This document shows positions 16,743 to 24,381 of a stretch of DNA of 51,860 bases, piece after piece. Each line of letters opens with the position of its first letter. The first letter of the stretch is position 1. The position numbers were made by a program, and so were the translations under genes. The notes beneath the pieces were generated by a model. The model was not told where the DNA came from, did not search any database, and saw only the letters and a program-made list of their open reading frames with translations. This DNA is from DATJPR01 sp035506295 (GTDB lineage: Bacteria; Bacteroidota; Ignavibacteria; UBA10030; UBA6906). The DNA lies in the NCBI GenBank assembly GCA_035506295.1, contig DATJPR010000092.1, forward strand, positions 1-51,860, in the 5' to 3' direction.

Positions 16743-17463
16743 CGTGGTAGGAAGGAGTGGCTGGGAGGATTTCCGCTCGGTCCCGACGAATGATCCTGAG
16801 CGTTGCGCCCCGGTGGAGGCGCTGGACGAAGCGCAGCGCGCCGTACGAGACAAACGGTGCGACGAGGACATCAACGGTGTAGTGCACATGCTGGAGGATC
16901 ACGGCGACCCCGACGCAGACGGTGCACAGGAGGAACAACGCCTTCAGCTTTCGCGACTGCACGCTCAGGCAGAGCAGGAACAAGGTCGATGTGTGCCCGG
17001 AGAAGAAAAGATCTTTCGTCGGCGTCCTTCCGCTGCCGAACAACTGAACCAGCGGATCCTTCAACGGGATCAGTCCTCCGGGAGGGTCCAACGGCATCAC
17101 GTACATCATCGTGATCCGAACGCCGACCATGACCACGTAACTTTGAATCGCGACAAGAAGTACGCGCGGTTGGCGAACGAGTGTCGCGATGCCCACCACC
17201 AACCCCAGATAAATGACGCCGAAGGTCAGCCAGGTGAGATCAATGGGAGAGATACGCTGGAGGAACGGGTCGACCGGCGTGACGCCCGAACGGTCTTCCA
17301 CAAATTCCAGGAAATGCGAGAGTGCAGTCAGTGCGGCGAGGAGAACGATGACGGTCCAAACGAGCTGGCGTTTGAACGATCGGTCCGCCAGTGCTTCAGA
17401 CCAGGCGACAGCGACCGAAGGGTTCTGCATGGAAAGGCTCTTGGTGGTCGGCACGAGGATCAT
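16729..17463 (-). CDS. PAP2/sphingomyelin-synthase-like integral membrane protein
   Basis: This protein of about 244 residues has around five or six membrane helices. The signature FFSGHTSTLFLL followed by HVHYTVDVLVAPF matches the C-terminal PAP2 motifs (SGH...H-x3-D) of lipid phosphatases and the sphingomyelin-synthase-like PAP2_C branch. A lipid phosphate or head-group-transfer reaction in the inner membrane is therefore likely. The start is uncertain: the ATG at 17463 is used, a TTG at 17484 is possible, and an ATG at 17430 has a weak AAGAG upstream. It is coupled to the alpha/beta hydrolase gene downstream. A heptanucleotide array lies just upstream. Confidence 0.78.
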   Translation of the reverse strand: MILVPTTKSLSMQNPSVAVAWSEALADRSFKRQLVWTVIVLLAALTALSHFLEFVEDRSGVTPVDPFLQRISPIDLTWLTFGVIYLGLVVGIATLVRQPRVLLVAIQSYVVMVGVRITMMYVMPLDPPGGLIPLKDPLVQLFGSGRTPTKDLFFSGHTSTLFLLCLSVQSRKLKALFLLCTVCVGVAVILQHVHYTVDVLVAPFVSYGALRFVQRLHRGATLRIIRRDRAEILPATPSYHDGKH

Positions 17464-17506
17464 CTTTCGAGCGTAACCTACCAAGAGCCGGGTTGAAAAT
17501 CAATCT

Positions 17507-17591
17507 CAGCGGACAGCAGACAGCGGACAGCAGACAGCAGACAGCGGACAGTGGCCAGTGTACGTTCAGAGTCCCAAAGTCTCGAAGTCTC
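17507..17591. repeat. Composite tandem array: 7-base units then 8-base units
   Basis: Six consecutive copies of CAGCRGA occupy 17507-17548, with a decayed seventh. After a 19-base spacer come three 8-base units, AGAGTCCC, AAAGTCTC and GAAGTCTC (17568-17591). The array lies in the spacer between the PAP2-like gene and the end of the RND gene and encodes nothing recognisable. The same period and the same unit AAAGTCTC return at 36852-36970. Confidence 0.85.
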
Positions 17592-17615
17592 CCTCTTCTG
17601 CACTCGCCGGCTCTC

Positions 17616-20600
17616 TCACTTTCCCAGCGATACGCCAGCCCCCTCCTCGCGCACGGAGGCAGGCCGTTCCTTCCATGGAATTCGCGCAGCCCACGCAACA
17701 CGTTTGAAGAGGCCGGGAATCGTGACGCGCAGGCCGTCGAAGTATGTGTAGAGCACCGGGATCAGCACCAGGGTCAACAGCGTCGAGCTGATCAGTCCGC
17801 AGACCACGACGATCCCCATCCCCTGGCGCATCTCCGAGCCTGTGCCGATGGCTGCAGCGAGCGGCATCATCCCGAAGACCATGGTCGCCGTCGTCATGAT
17901 GATCGGGCGCAGCCGCGTCTTGCCTGCTTGCACGAGCGCCTCGTGCATCGCGAGCCCTCGCGACCGCAGCGTGTTCGTGAAATCGACCAGAAGGATCGCA
18001 TTCTTCGTCACCAGTCCCATCAGCATGATGAGGCCGATCATGCTGAACATGCTCAGCGTCGTCCGCGTGAGCGCGAGCCCCGCGAACGCGCCGACCAGCG
18101 CGAGCGGGAGCGAGAACATGATCGTGAACGGATGGATGTAGGATTCGAACAAGCTCACCATGATGATGAAGACGAACAACACCGCCAGGCTCAGCGCAAT
18201 CGACATGTCGCTGAACATGTCGCGCATGTTCTCCGAGTCTCCGCCGTAGAATACCCTGATGCCCTGCGGAATCCCCCTGGCGTTGATCATGGATTCCGCC
18301 TCCCCGGTGACCTGCCCCAGCGGGACTTCGCCCGACAGGTTCGCGGCGATCGTGATCAGCCGCTCGCGGTCCTTCCGTTGGATCTGCGACGGTCCAAGGC
18401 CATAATAGATGTTTGCGACCTGGCTCAGGCGAACCGGCTGGCCGAAGTGGTTCAGCAGCGTGATGTCGCCGACGTCCCGCGCGAGCGAGCGGCTCTCCTT
18501 GTTCAGCACGACACGCATGTCGAAGTCGGCATCGCCTTCCTCATACTTCGTCGAAACGTCGCCTTCGAGCGCCGTTCGCACCGCGAGGCCGACCTCGGCG
18601 AGGCTCAGTCCCATCCGCGCGGTCTTGTCACGATCGACTTCGATTTTTACTTCAGGTTTTCCTTCCTCCCACGAACTGGTCACATCGACCGTACCTTTGG
18701 CTTTCGCGACCATGGCCGACACTTCATCGGCGTACTTGATCACCTGGTCAAGGTCCTGACCGATGATTTCAATCTGGAGGGGCGCCACGTTCGCCGCGCC
18801 CCACATGCTGATCGTATGAAAGCTGGTCTTCATGCCCGGGATCTTCGCAGCGACATCCTTGATGGCCAGCATGATTTGCTGGGTGGACCGTGAGCGCTGC
18901 CTCTTGTCGACGAGCTTCACCTGCACTTGCCCCACGTTCGACTGGTCGGCATTGCGCCACTGACTTTCCTGCCTCCCCGCCGTCGACAGGAACCGATCCA
19001 CTTCGGGCAGGGAGCCGACGTACGCCTCAACCTTGCGTACCGCTTCATCGGTCTTCTCGGTGGTTGTTCCGAGCGGCATGTCAATATTCACCGCGAACTC
19101 TCCACGGTCGGAATCCGTCATGAATTCCGTCCCGATGAGCCCGAGCGGAACGAGCGCCAGCGAACCGATCAGAAGGGCCCCGCTGATGCCGATGATCGCC
19201 GGCCGGTGCCCGAGCGCCCACTCGAGAATCGTTTCGTACCGCTCACCCAACCGCGTCTGCCACTCATCGAGCATGCGCACGATGCGGCCCAGGATGCTCC
19301 CGTCCGCATGATGGGTGATCCTCGACCATCGGGCGGCAAGCATGGGTGTGAGCGTGAATGACACAAACAGCGACAGCAGGGTCGAGACCACGACCGTGAT
19401 CCCGAACTCGCTGAAAATGCGTCCGACGAGACCTCCGACCAGAGAGATCGGGAGGAAGACCACCACATCAACCAGCGTGATGGCGATAGCAGCAAAGCCG
19501 ATCTCGCTCCGTCCTTCAATCGCGGCTTTCACCGGCTCTTCCCCGTGCTCGAGATGCCGGTGAATGTTTTCCAGGACGACGATCGAATCGTCCACCAGGA
19601 TCCCGATCACGAGCGTCAGCGCCATCAACGACAGGACGTTGATCGTGAACCCGAACAACCAGATAAAGAACAGCGTCGAGACAAGCGATGTCGGGATCGC
19701 GAGGAGCACGATCAGCGAGTTCCGGAAACTGTGCAGGAACAGGAACAGCACGATGGCGACCATGAGAATCGCCAGAGAGAGATCGCGTCGCACCTCGGCA
19801 AGCGACCTCCGCGTGAACGTGGTGAGGTCCTGCGCTACCGTGAACTTCACGCGATTGCCGTACTCTCCTTCGACCTTCGTCATCGCCGTCTGCAGGAGAT
19901 CGCACGTGCGGACGCTGTTGGCATCCGACTGCTTCCTGATGAGCAAGGCAATCGACTCTTCGTTGTTGAGCCGGCTGAGCGTGTAGGTCTCCTTCTGCGT
20001 GTCCAGGACGTTGGCAATGTCTTTCACGTATACGACACCCGTCGAGGTGGAGGCGACAATCACGTTCCGTATCTCGTCGAGCGAGCGGAATTTCCCGGCA
20101 ATCCTGACAATGTATTCGTGCAGCGGCTCGTCGATCTTTCCCGTCGGGAAGTCGAGGTTCTCGCGGTCCAGCGCCTGCGAGACCTGAAGAATGGAAATGC
20201 CGTACGCGTTCAGCTTCTGGTTGTCCACCTCGACACGGATCTCGCGTTCCTGGCCCCCCACGATCGTCACCGACGAAACACCGTCCACTTGTTCCAGCTT
20301 CGGCTTGATTTTGTCCTTCACCAGCTGGAACAGGGCACGGGGTTCATACTGGCCCGTCACGGAGACGCGCAGAATCGGGAACGAATTCATGTCCGACTTG
20401 GAAACCCGGGGCTCCTTGCAGTCGTCGGGCAGAGTGCTTCGTGCCGCGTCCACAGCACGCTGGACGTCGTTCACCACTTGATTGACGTCGGCAGAGAAGA
20501 GGAACTGCGCAATAACGACCGACACGCCCTCGCTGGAATAGGACCGCACATTGTCCAGTTTGCTGACTCCGCTGATCGCCTCTTCCATCGGCTTGGAGAC

Positions 20601-20786
20601 CTGGGACTCCACTTCTTTGGGACCCGCCCCGGGATAGATCGTCACCACCGACACCATCGGCCAGTCCATTTTGGGGAGGAGATCGACCCCCATGCGGGAG
20701 TAGCCGAAGATGCCGAGCACAGCGAGGGTAACGAAGATCATCGTCATGAACGACGGACGGCGGATCGCTATTTCGGTAAGTTTCAT
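17616..20786 (-). CDS. RND-family efflux transporter permease (HAE-1/AcrB-MdtB type)
   Basis: This 1056-residue inner-membrane proton-driven pump exports drugs or other amphiphiles. It has the twelve-helix RND layout: an N-terminal helix (MTMIFVTLAVLGIFGY), a large periplasmic loop with porter domains, and the TM4 proton-relay pair in ILVDDSIVVLENIHRH. A second periplasmic loop follows, then the TM10 Lys in GLVTKNAILLVDF. The length is normal for the family. It is the last gene of the tetR-tolC-adaptor-permease series, 25 bases after the adaptor gene. The substrate cannot be predicted. Confidence 0.95.
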   Translation of the reverse strand: MKLTEIAIRRPSFMTMIFVTLAVLGIFGYSRMGVDLLPKMDWPMVSVVTIYPGAGPKEVESQVSKPMEEAISGVSKLDNVRSYSSEGVSVVIAQFLFSADVNQVVNDVQRAVDAARSTLPDDCKEPRVSKSDMNSFPILRVSVTGQYEPRALFQLVKDKIKPKLEQVDGVSSVTIVGGQEREIRVEVDNQKLNAYGISILQVSQALDRENLDFPTGKIDEPLHEYIVRIAGKFRSLDEIRNVIVASTSTGVVYVKDIANVLDTQKETYTLSRLNNEESIALLIRKQSDANSVRTCDLLQTAMTKVEGEYGNRVKFTVAQDLTTFTRRSLAEVRRDLSLAILMVAIVLFLFLHSFRNSLIVLLAIPTSLVSTLFFIWLFGFTINVLSLMALTLVIGILVDDSIVVLENIHRHLEHGEEPVKAAIEGRSEIGFAAIAITLVDVVVFLPISLVGGLVGRIFSEFGITVVVSTLLSLFVSFTLTPMLAARWSRITHHADGSILGRIVRMLDEWQTRLGERYETILEWALGHRPAIIGISGALLIGSLALVPLGLIGTEFMTDSDRGEFAVNIDMPLGTTTEKTDEAVRKVEAYVGSLPEVDRFLSTAGRQESQWRNADQSNVGQVQVKLVDKRQRSRSTQQIMLAIKDVAAKIPGMKTSFHTISMWGAANVAPLQIEIIGQDLDQVIKYADEVSAMVAKAKGTVDVTSSWEEGKPEVKIEVDRDKTARMGLSLAEVGLAVRTALEGDVSTKYEEGDADFDMRVVLNKESRSLARDVGDITLLNHFGQPVRLSQVANIYYGLGPSQIQRKDRERLITIAANLSGEVPLGQVTGEAESMINARGIPQGIRVFYGGDSENMRDMFSDMSIALSLAVLFVFIIMVSLFESYIHPFTIMFSLPLALVGAFAGLALTRTTLSMFSMIGLIMLMGLVTKNAILLVDFTNTLRSRGLAMHEALVQAGKTRLRPIIMTTATMVFGMMPLAAAIGTGSEMRQGMGIVVVCGLISSTLLTLVLIPVLYTYFDGLRVTIPGLFKRVAWAARIPWKERPASVREEGAGVSLGK

Positions 20787-20811
20787 CGCATGATCCAGAG
20801 TTGGGTGCGGG

Positions 20812-21915
20812 TTACTTGACGAGGACGGCGGCTCCGTCCTTCAGGTCCTTCTGGCCGAACGTGACAATCACCTCCCCTTGTCTCAATCCGCCCGTCACCT
20901 GACATTTGTCGGTCGTCCGGATGCCCAGTTGCACGGCGCGAAGGTGCGCGACCCCGTTCTCCACCACAAACACGTGCGGCGACGGGCCGCCGGAGATCAG
21001 CGATTCCATCGGGACCGTCAATGCCTTGCTGACGGCGTTGGTCGCAATCTCCACCCTGGCGAACATGCCGACTTTCAGGTCGAGCGCTTTTGTGTTCTTC
21101 ACGACGATCTCGACCGGGTACGTATGCCCCGTGGGTGATTCGGTCTTCGAGCCTACGGCAAGGACCGAGCCTTCCATCGACAGACCCGGTCTCGAATCGA
21201 TATGCAGGGTGGCGCGCTGATGCGGCGAAACCCTGCCGATGTTCTCCTCGGCAACGCTCAGTTTGACTTTGACGGTGGCGATGTCGACGATGTTCGCGAC
21301 TTCTTTCCCGGGTGCCACCATCTCCCCCACCTCGATGCGCTTTGAGGCCACGACGCCGTCGATCGGCGACTTGATCCTCGTGTCCGCCATCTGGCGAGCT
21401 GCAGCACGCAGACCAGCCTGCGCCCCCTTGAACTGTGCTTCCGCGGAGTGCAGAGCCAGGCGATTTCCCTCCAGCTCGGCATCGGCGATGTCGTGGGAGG
21501 TGTAGAGCGACTCGGCGCGTGCGTAGTCGTGCTGCGCCTTCGCAAAATTCGTTTCCGCGGCAAGGGCCTGGGCCTTTGCCTGTTCCAGCGCCACCGCCTT
21601 TAACTCGTCGTCGACCAGGACGAGCGCGTCCCCTGTGTGGACAACGTCACCGAGGTTGATCAGGACCTTCGTGACGCGGCCGGCGGTCTCCGAACTGACG
21701 TTCACATCGCGCATCGCCGAAACCGTCCCGACGGCGCTGACGGTTTCCGTCAGAGGCCCGATGCCGACCTGCGCGACCTCGACGGGGATGGCGTCCGGGC
21801 CCCGTTGTACCACCGTTGTCTGATCCGAGTGATTGACAAAGCCGGCAATGATGAGAACCACCACCGCGGCGCCAACCCATACAAGGGGTTTCTTGACAAA
21901 AGCGACTACTGACAT
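20812..21915 (-). CDS. RND efflux periplasmic adaptor (membrane fusion protein, HlyD/AcrA type)
   Basis: The 367-residue adaptor has one N-terminal anchor helix (VWVGAAVVVLIIAGFV). The first half of the lipoyl domain follows (NVSSETAGRVTKVLINLGDVVHTGD), then an alpha-hairpin rich in Ala/Glu/Lys, the second lipoyl half (TRIKSPIDGVVASKRIEVGE), and beta-barrel and membrane-proximal domains. It joins the inner-membrane pump to the TolC channel. The ribosome binding site lies in a small palindrome, GCGAG-GT-CTCGC, just before the ATG. It sits between tolC and the permease gene, as in many RND operons. Confidence 0.94.
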   Translation of the reverse strand: MSVVAFVKKPLVWVGAAVVVLIIAGFVNHSDQTTVVQRGPDAIPVEVAQVGIGPLTETVSAVGTVSAMRDVNVSSETAGRVTKVLINLGDVVHTGDALVLVDDELKAVALEQAKAQALAAETNFAKAQHDYARAESLYTSHDIADAELEGNRLALHSAEAQFKGAQAGLRAAARQMADTRIKSPIDGVVASKRIEVGEMVAPGKEVANIVDIATVKVKLSVAEENIGRVSPHQRATLHIDSRPGLSMEGSVLAVGSKTESPTGHTYPVEIVVKNTKALDLKVGMFARVEIATNAVSKALTVPMESLISGGPSPHVFVVENGVAHLRAVQLGIRTTDKCQVTGGLRQGEVIVTFGQKDLKDGAAVLVK

Positions 21916-21958
21916 GGCGAGACCTCGCGTGATTGCGTAAGGGGAAATGGTGTCCGTG

Positions 21959-23341
21959 CTATGGATGCAGCGTTCCCGTCGCTCGCGCGAGTTGCGTGTC
22001 GGCGATCAGGAAGTCGTAATAGGCCGTGATGTAGTCCGTCTTGGCGGAGGTAAAGGCCGTCTGCACGTCGATCAGATCGACATTGGAGGCGCCGCCCATT
22101 TCGTACCGGCGCGTCACGGAGTTGAGGACCTCCAACGCCTCCTCCTGCGCCTTGCGCGCGGTCTCCATCCGTTGCTGGGCCGCGTTCAGGCTCAAACGGG
22201 CGTTCGTCGCCGCCATCATGAGTCCGCGCCGGAATGTCTCGACCTGCGCCTCGGTGCGCTTATATTCGTATCGGGCCTTTTCCATATTGGTGAAATCGCC
22301 GAAGCCGTTGAACAAGGGATAACTCACCGAGAGCGCCAGAGCCCAGGGCCGGATCCCGTCCAGCGCGAATGTCCCGTTTTTCTCCCACCCGTACTGGAAC
22401 GCGGCATTGATCCGCGGTTTGAAATTCACCCACGACTTCTCGACGTTGGCGTCCGCGAGGCGCAGGCTGGCGTCCATCGCCTTCATCGCCGGATGCGCAT
22501 CCAGGAATCCGGGATCGAATGCCGCCGGAGCGCCGCCGCCCACCACGGCGGACGCGACCGAGGCAACAAGGACCGCTGAATCAGGCCGACCAACCGCCTC
22601 CAGAACAAACTGTCTTTCCAGCTCCACGCCCATGACCTCATTCAGTTGGATCCTCGACATTGCAAGACCGTTTTCTGCTGTAATCGTCGTGCCCTGACTT
22701 GATGCGCACGCGACCTCCCAGCGCAACACGTCGGTCTGCGTCCGTTGGCCGAGCGCGGCCCGGCGCGACGTCATGTCGAGATAGCGCTTCGTCCGCTCCG
22801 CCGCCTCGTGGGCGAGTGCAACCAGTTCCTGCGCCTTGAGCACGGTGAAGTACGCGATCTTCGTACGGGCCGTGACATCCTGTTCTGCATCTTCAAAGGA
22901 AAACTCGCTTCTGTCCTCGAGCGCGTTGGCAGCCGAAAGACCGACGATCTCCGCTCCGCCGTTGTATACCGGTTGCACGACCGTGACTCCTGTCGCGTAG
23001 GTGTCTTTGTATGCGAAGGGCCGGAGATCCGAAAGCATCGAGGGAGGAATCCCCAGCGGACCTGCGACCTGCTTGATGAAGTCTACGGCCGCATTGGCCA
23101 TGGCGAGGGTTTGCTCGTCGATCCTCGTTACGCTGCTGGAGATTTCGACCTTCGGAAGGAAATTGGTGACGGCGTTCAGCTTCCCCCAATGCGAGGCGGT
23201 AACGTCGTGCCGGGCGCTGAGGAGCGATCGGTTCTGATCGAGAGCAATCGACACGGCTTTGTCGATGGAGAGATATTCCTGGGAGAACGCCATACCCGCT
23301 CCCAGGGCGGCAGTCAGGATCACGCGTACAAGAAAGTTCAT
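21959..23341 (-). CDS. TolC-like outer-membrane efflux channel
   Basis: The 460-residue protein has a signal peptide (MNFLVRVILTAALGAGMAFS) and the two-fold repeated outer-membrane-efflux-protein pattern. Each half has a long alpha-helical hairpin and a short beta segment (SSSVTRIDEQ; VSYPLFNGFGDF). It forms a trimeric channel through the outer membrane and periplasm for the adjacent RND pump. It follows the tetR gene after 77 bases and precedes the adaptor gene by 43. The presence of this gene shows the organism has two membranes. Confidence 0.93.
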   Translation of the reverse strand: MNFLVRVILTAALGAGMAFSQEYLSIDKAVSIALDQNRSLLSARHDVTASHWGKLNAVTNFLPKVEISSSVTRIDEQTLAMANAAVDFIKQVAGPLGIPPSMLSDLRPFAYKDTYATGVTVVQPVYNGGAEIVGLSAANALEDRSEFSFEDAEQDVTARTKIAYFTVLKAQELVALAHEAAERTKRYLDMTSRRAALGQRTQTDVLRWEVACASSQGTTITAENGLAMSRIQLNEVMGVELERQFVLEAVGRPDSAVLVASVASAVVGGGAPAAFDPGFLDAHPAMKAMDASLRLADANVEKSWVNFKPRINAAFQYGWEKNGTFALDGIRPWALALSVSYPLFNGFGDFTNMEKARYEYKRTEAQVETFRRGLMMAATNARLSLNAAQQRMETARKAQEEALEVLNSVTRRYEMGGASNVDLIDVQTAFTSAKTDYITAYYDFLIADTQLARATGTLHP

Positions 23342-23418
23342 CGTCGTTCGTTGAGGCAGAGAAGTTGGAGAATGTACCGTCTTCGACAGGACCTCCGCGC
23401 GAGGCCAGAGGCGTCGTT

Positions 23419-24111
23419 CTACTGTGTTGCGGTTGGCGTCAGCTCGAAAAGTCCCGCCATCTGTTTCTTCCCCTTCTCCGTGAGCATCCCTTCCACCAGA
23501 AGTCGGTTCGATTTCCGAAGGAGCGACTCCAGATGAATTCCCATCTCCTCGAGCCAGACTTTTTCATCCTGATCGATGAGGCGCATCAAGCCGTCGCAGT
23601 TCGCCCACAACATCACGGAAGCTTCCATCGGTTTGATGTCGTCGCGAATCAACCCTTCCTCCTGCGCCATCTGAATGGGAGCGCATACGCATCCCCAGAT
23701 CCGCTTGTTTGAGAGATTACACTGGTCAACCATTTCGCCCGAGATCAGCGTGTGCATCTCCCGGTGCTCGTAGAGATAAGCCATCCTGTAGTAGTCCCTG
23801 TGCTGCAAGAAATAGGCGTAGTATGCGTTCCCGAGATTCTCAATCAGCTTGAGTGGAGGTTCGCCGGTGGCGGTGGCTTCCTCAAACATCCTTGCCAGGA
23901 GATCCCAACCCCTGAGCGCCGCTGCGATGTAGAGGTCCTCTTTGCTCTTGTAGTACAGGTAGATCGTCCCCTTGCTGAGCTCGGCTCGCTCGGCGATTTC
24001 ATCCATGGTTGCTGCAACAAGTCCCTTCTCAAAGAAGACCTTCTCGGCAGCACTGATGATCTCCTCACGTCTGGCTTCTTTTTCCCGCTCTTTCCGTTCC
24101 TTGATTCCCAT
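23419..24111 (-). CDS. TetR-family transcriptional regulator of the efflux operon
   Basis: The 230-residue regulator starts at the ATG at 24111 (GAGGT upstream; the TTG at 24129 is unlikely). The N-terminal helix-turn-helix reads IISAAEKVFFEKGLVAATM-DEIAERAELSKGTIYLYYKSK, followed by an all-helical ligand-binding and dimerisation domain. As the first gene of the efflux operon it probably represses itself and the pump until a pump substrate binds. This is inferred from position and from the palindromes at its promoter. The C-terminal half is typical of AcrR-like regulators. Confidence 0.92.
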   Translation of the reverse strand: MGIKERKEREKEARREEIISAAEKVFFEKGLVAATMDEIAERAELSKGTIYLYYKSKEDLYIAAALRGWDLLARMFEEATATGEPPLKLIENLGNAYYAYFLQHRDYYRMAYLYEHREMHTLISGEMVDQCNLSNKRIWGCVCAPIQMAQEEGLIRDDIKPMEASVMLWANCDGLMRLIDQDEKVWLEEMGIHLESLLRKSNRLLVEGMLTEKGKKQMAGLFELTPTATQ

Positions 24112-24131
24112 TCTGACCTCGAATCGCAATT

Positions 24132-24146
24132 ATGACTGTTAGTCAT
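24132..24146. promoter_or_regulatory. Likely TetR operator O1 (ATGACT-N3-AGTCAT)
   Basis: A perfect palindrome with six-base arms around GTT lies between the -10 box of the tetR promoter and the tetR start codon, where a bound repressor would block transcription. A second copy of the core TGACT-N3-AGTCA is found 91 bases further upstream. Confidence 0.65.
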
Positions 24147-24158
24147 CAAATATGCTTT

Positions 24159-24187
24159 AATATAATTACTGACATATATTTTGTCAA
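24159..24187 (-). promoter_or_regulatory. Sigma-70 promoter of the tetR-tolC-adaptor-RND operon
   Basis: On the minus strand a consensus -35 TTGACA (24187-24182) is followed after exactly 17 bases by TATATT (24164-24159). Transcription would start near 24152, next to operator O1. The region is AT-rich compared with its surroundings. Confidence 0.75.
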
Positions 24188-24224
24188 GAGAACAAGCAGA
24201 AAAAATTGACATGCGAGAAGAGAC

Positions 24225-24237
24225 TGACTCATAGTCA
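24225..24237. promoter_or_regulatory. Possible second TetR operator O2 (TGACT-N3-AGTCA)
   Basis: A perfect five-base-arm palindrome around CAT has the same core as O1. It lies upstream of the -35 box and about 145 bases before the GH15 start, so a regulator bound here might also affect that divergent gene. Confidence 0.5.
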
Positions 24238-24381
24238 TTTGTACGCGAGGAATGCCGCGAAGTTGCAGGAGGAACTTCTGTCAACCTGGGAGGGATTGAT
24301 TTAGGGGCACCTCTTGCAACCAATCACGGACTGCCCCCATATGACGCAATACCGCACGCCAGACCGAAAGGACTTCCTGTC

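Noticed and set aside
17507..17548. Tandem repeats considered as a CRISPR array
   Set aside because: The units are 7 bases long with no spacers between them, and no cas genes are present.
24206..24234. Plus-strand promoter (TTGACA, 17 bases, TCATAG) for the GH15 gene
   Set aside because: The -35 box is perfect but the -10 candidate matches the consensus poorly.
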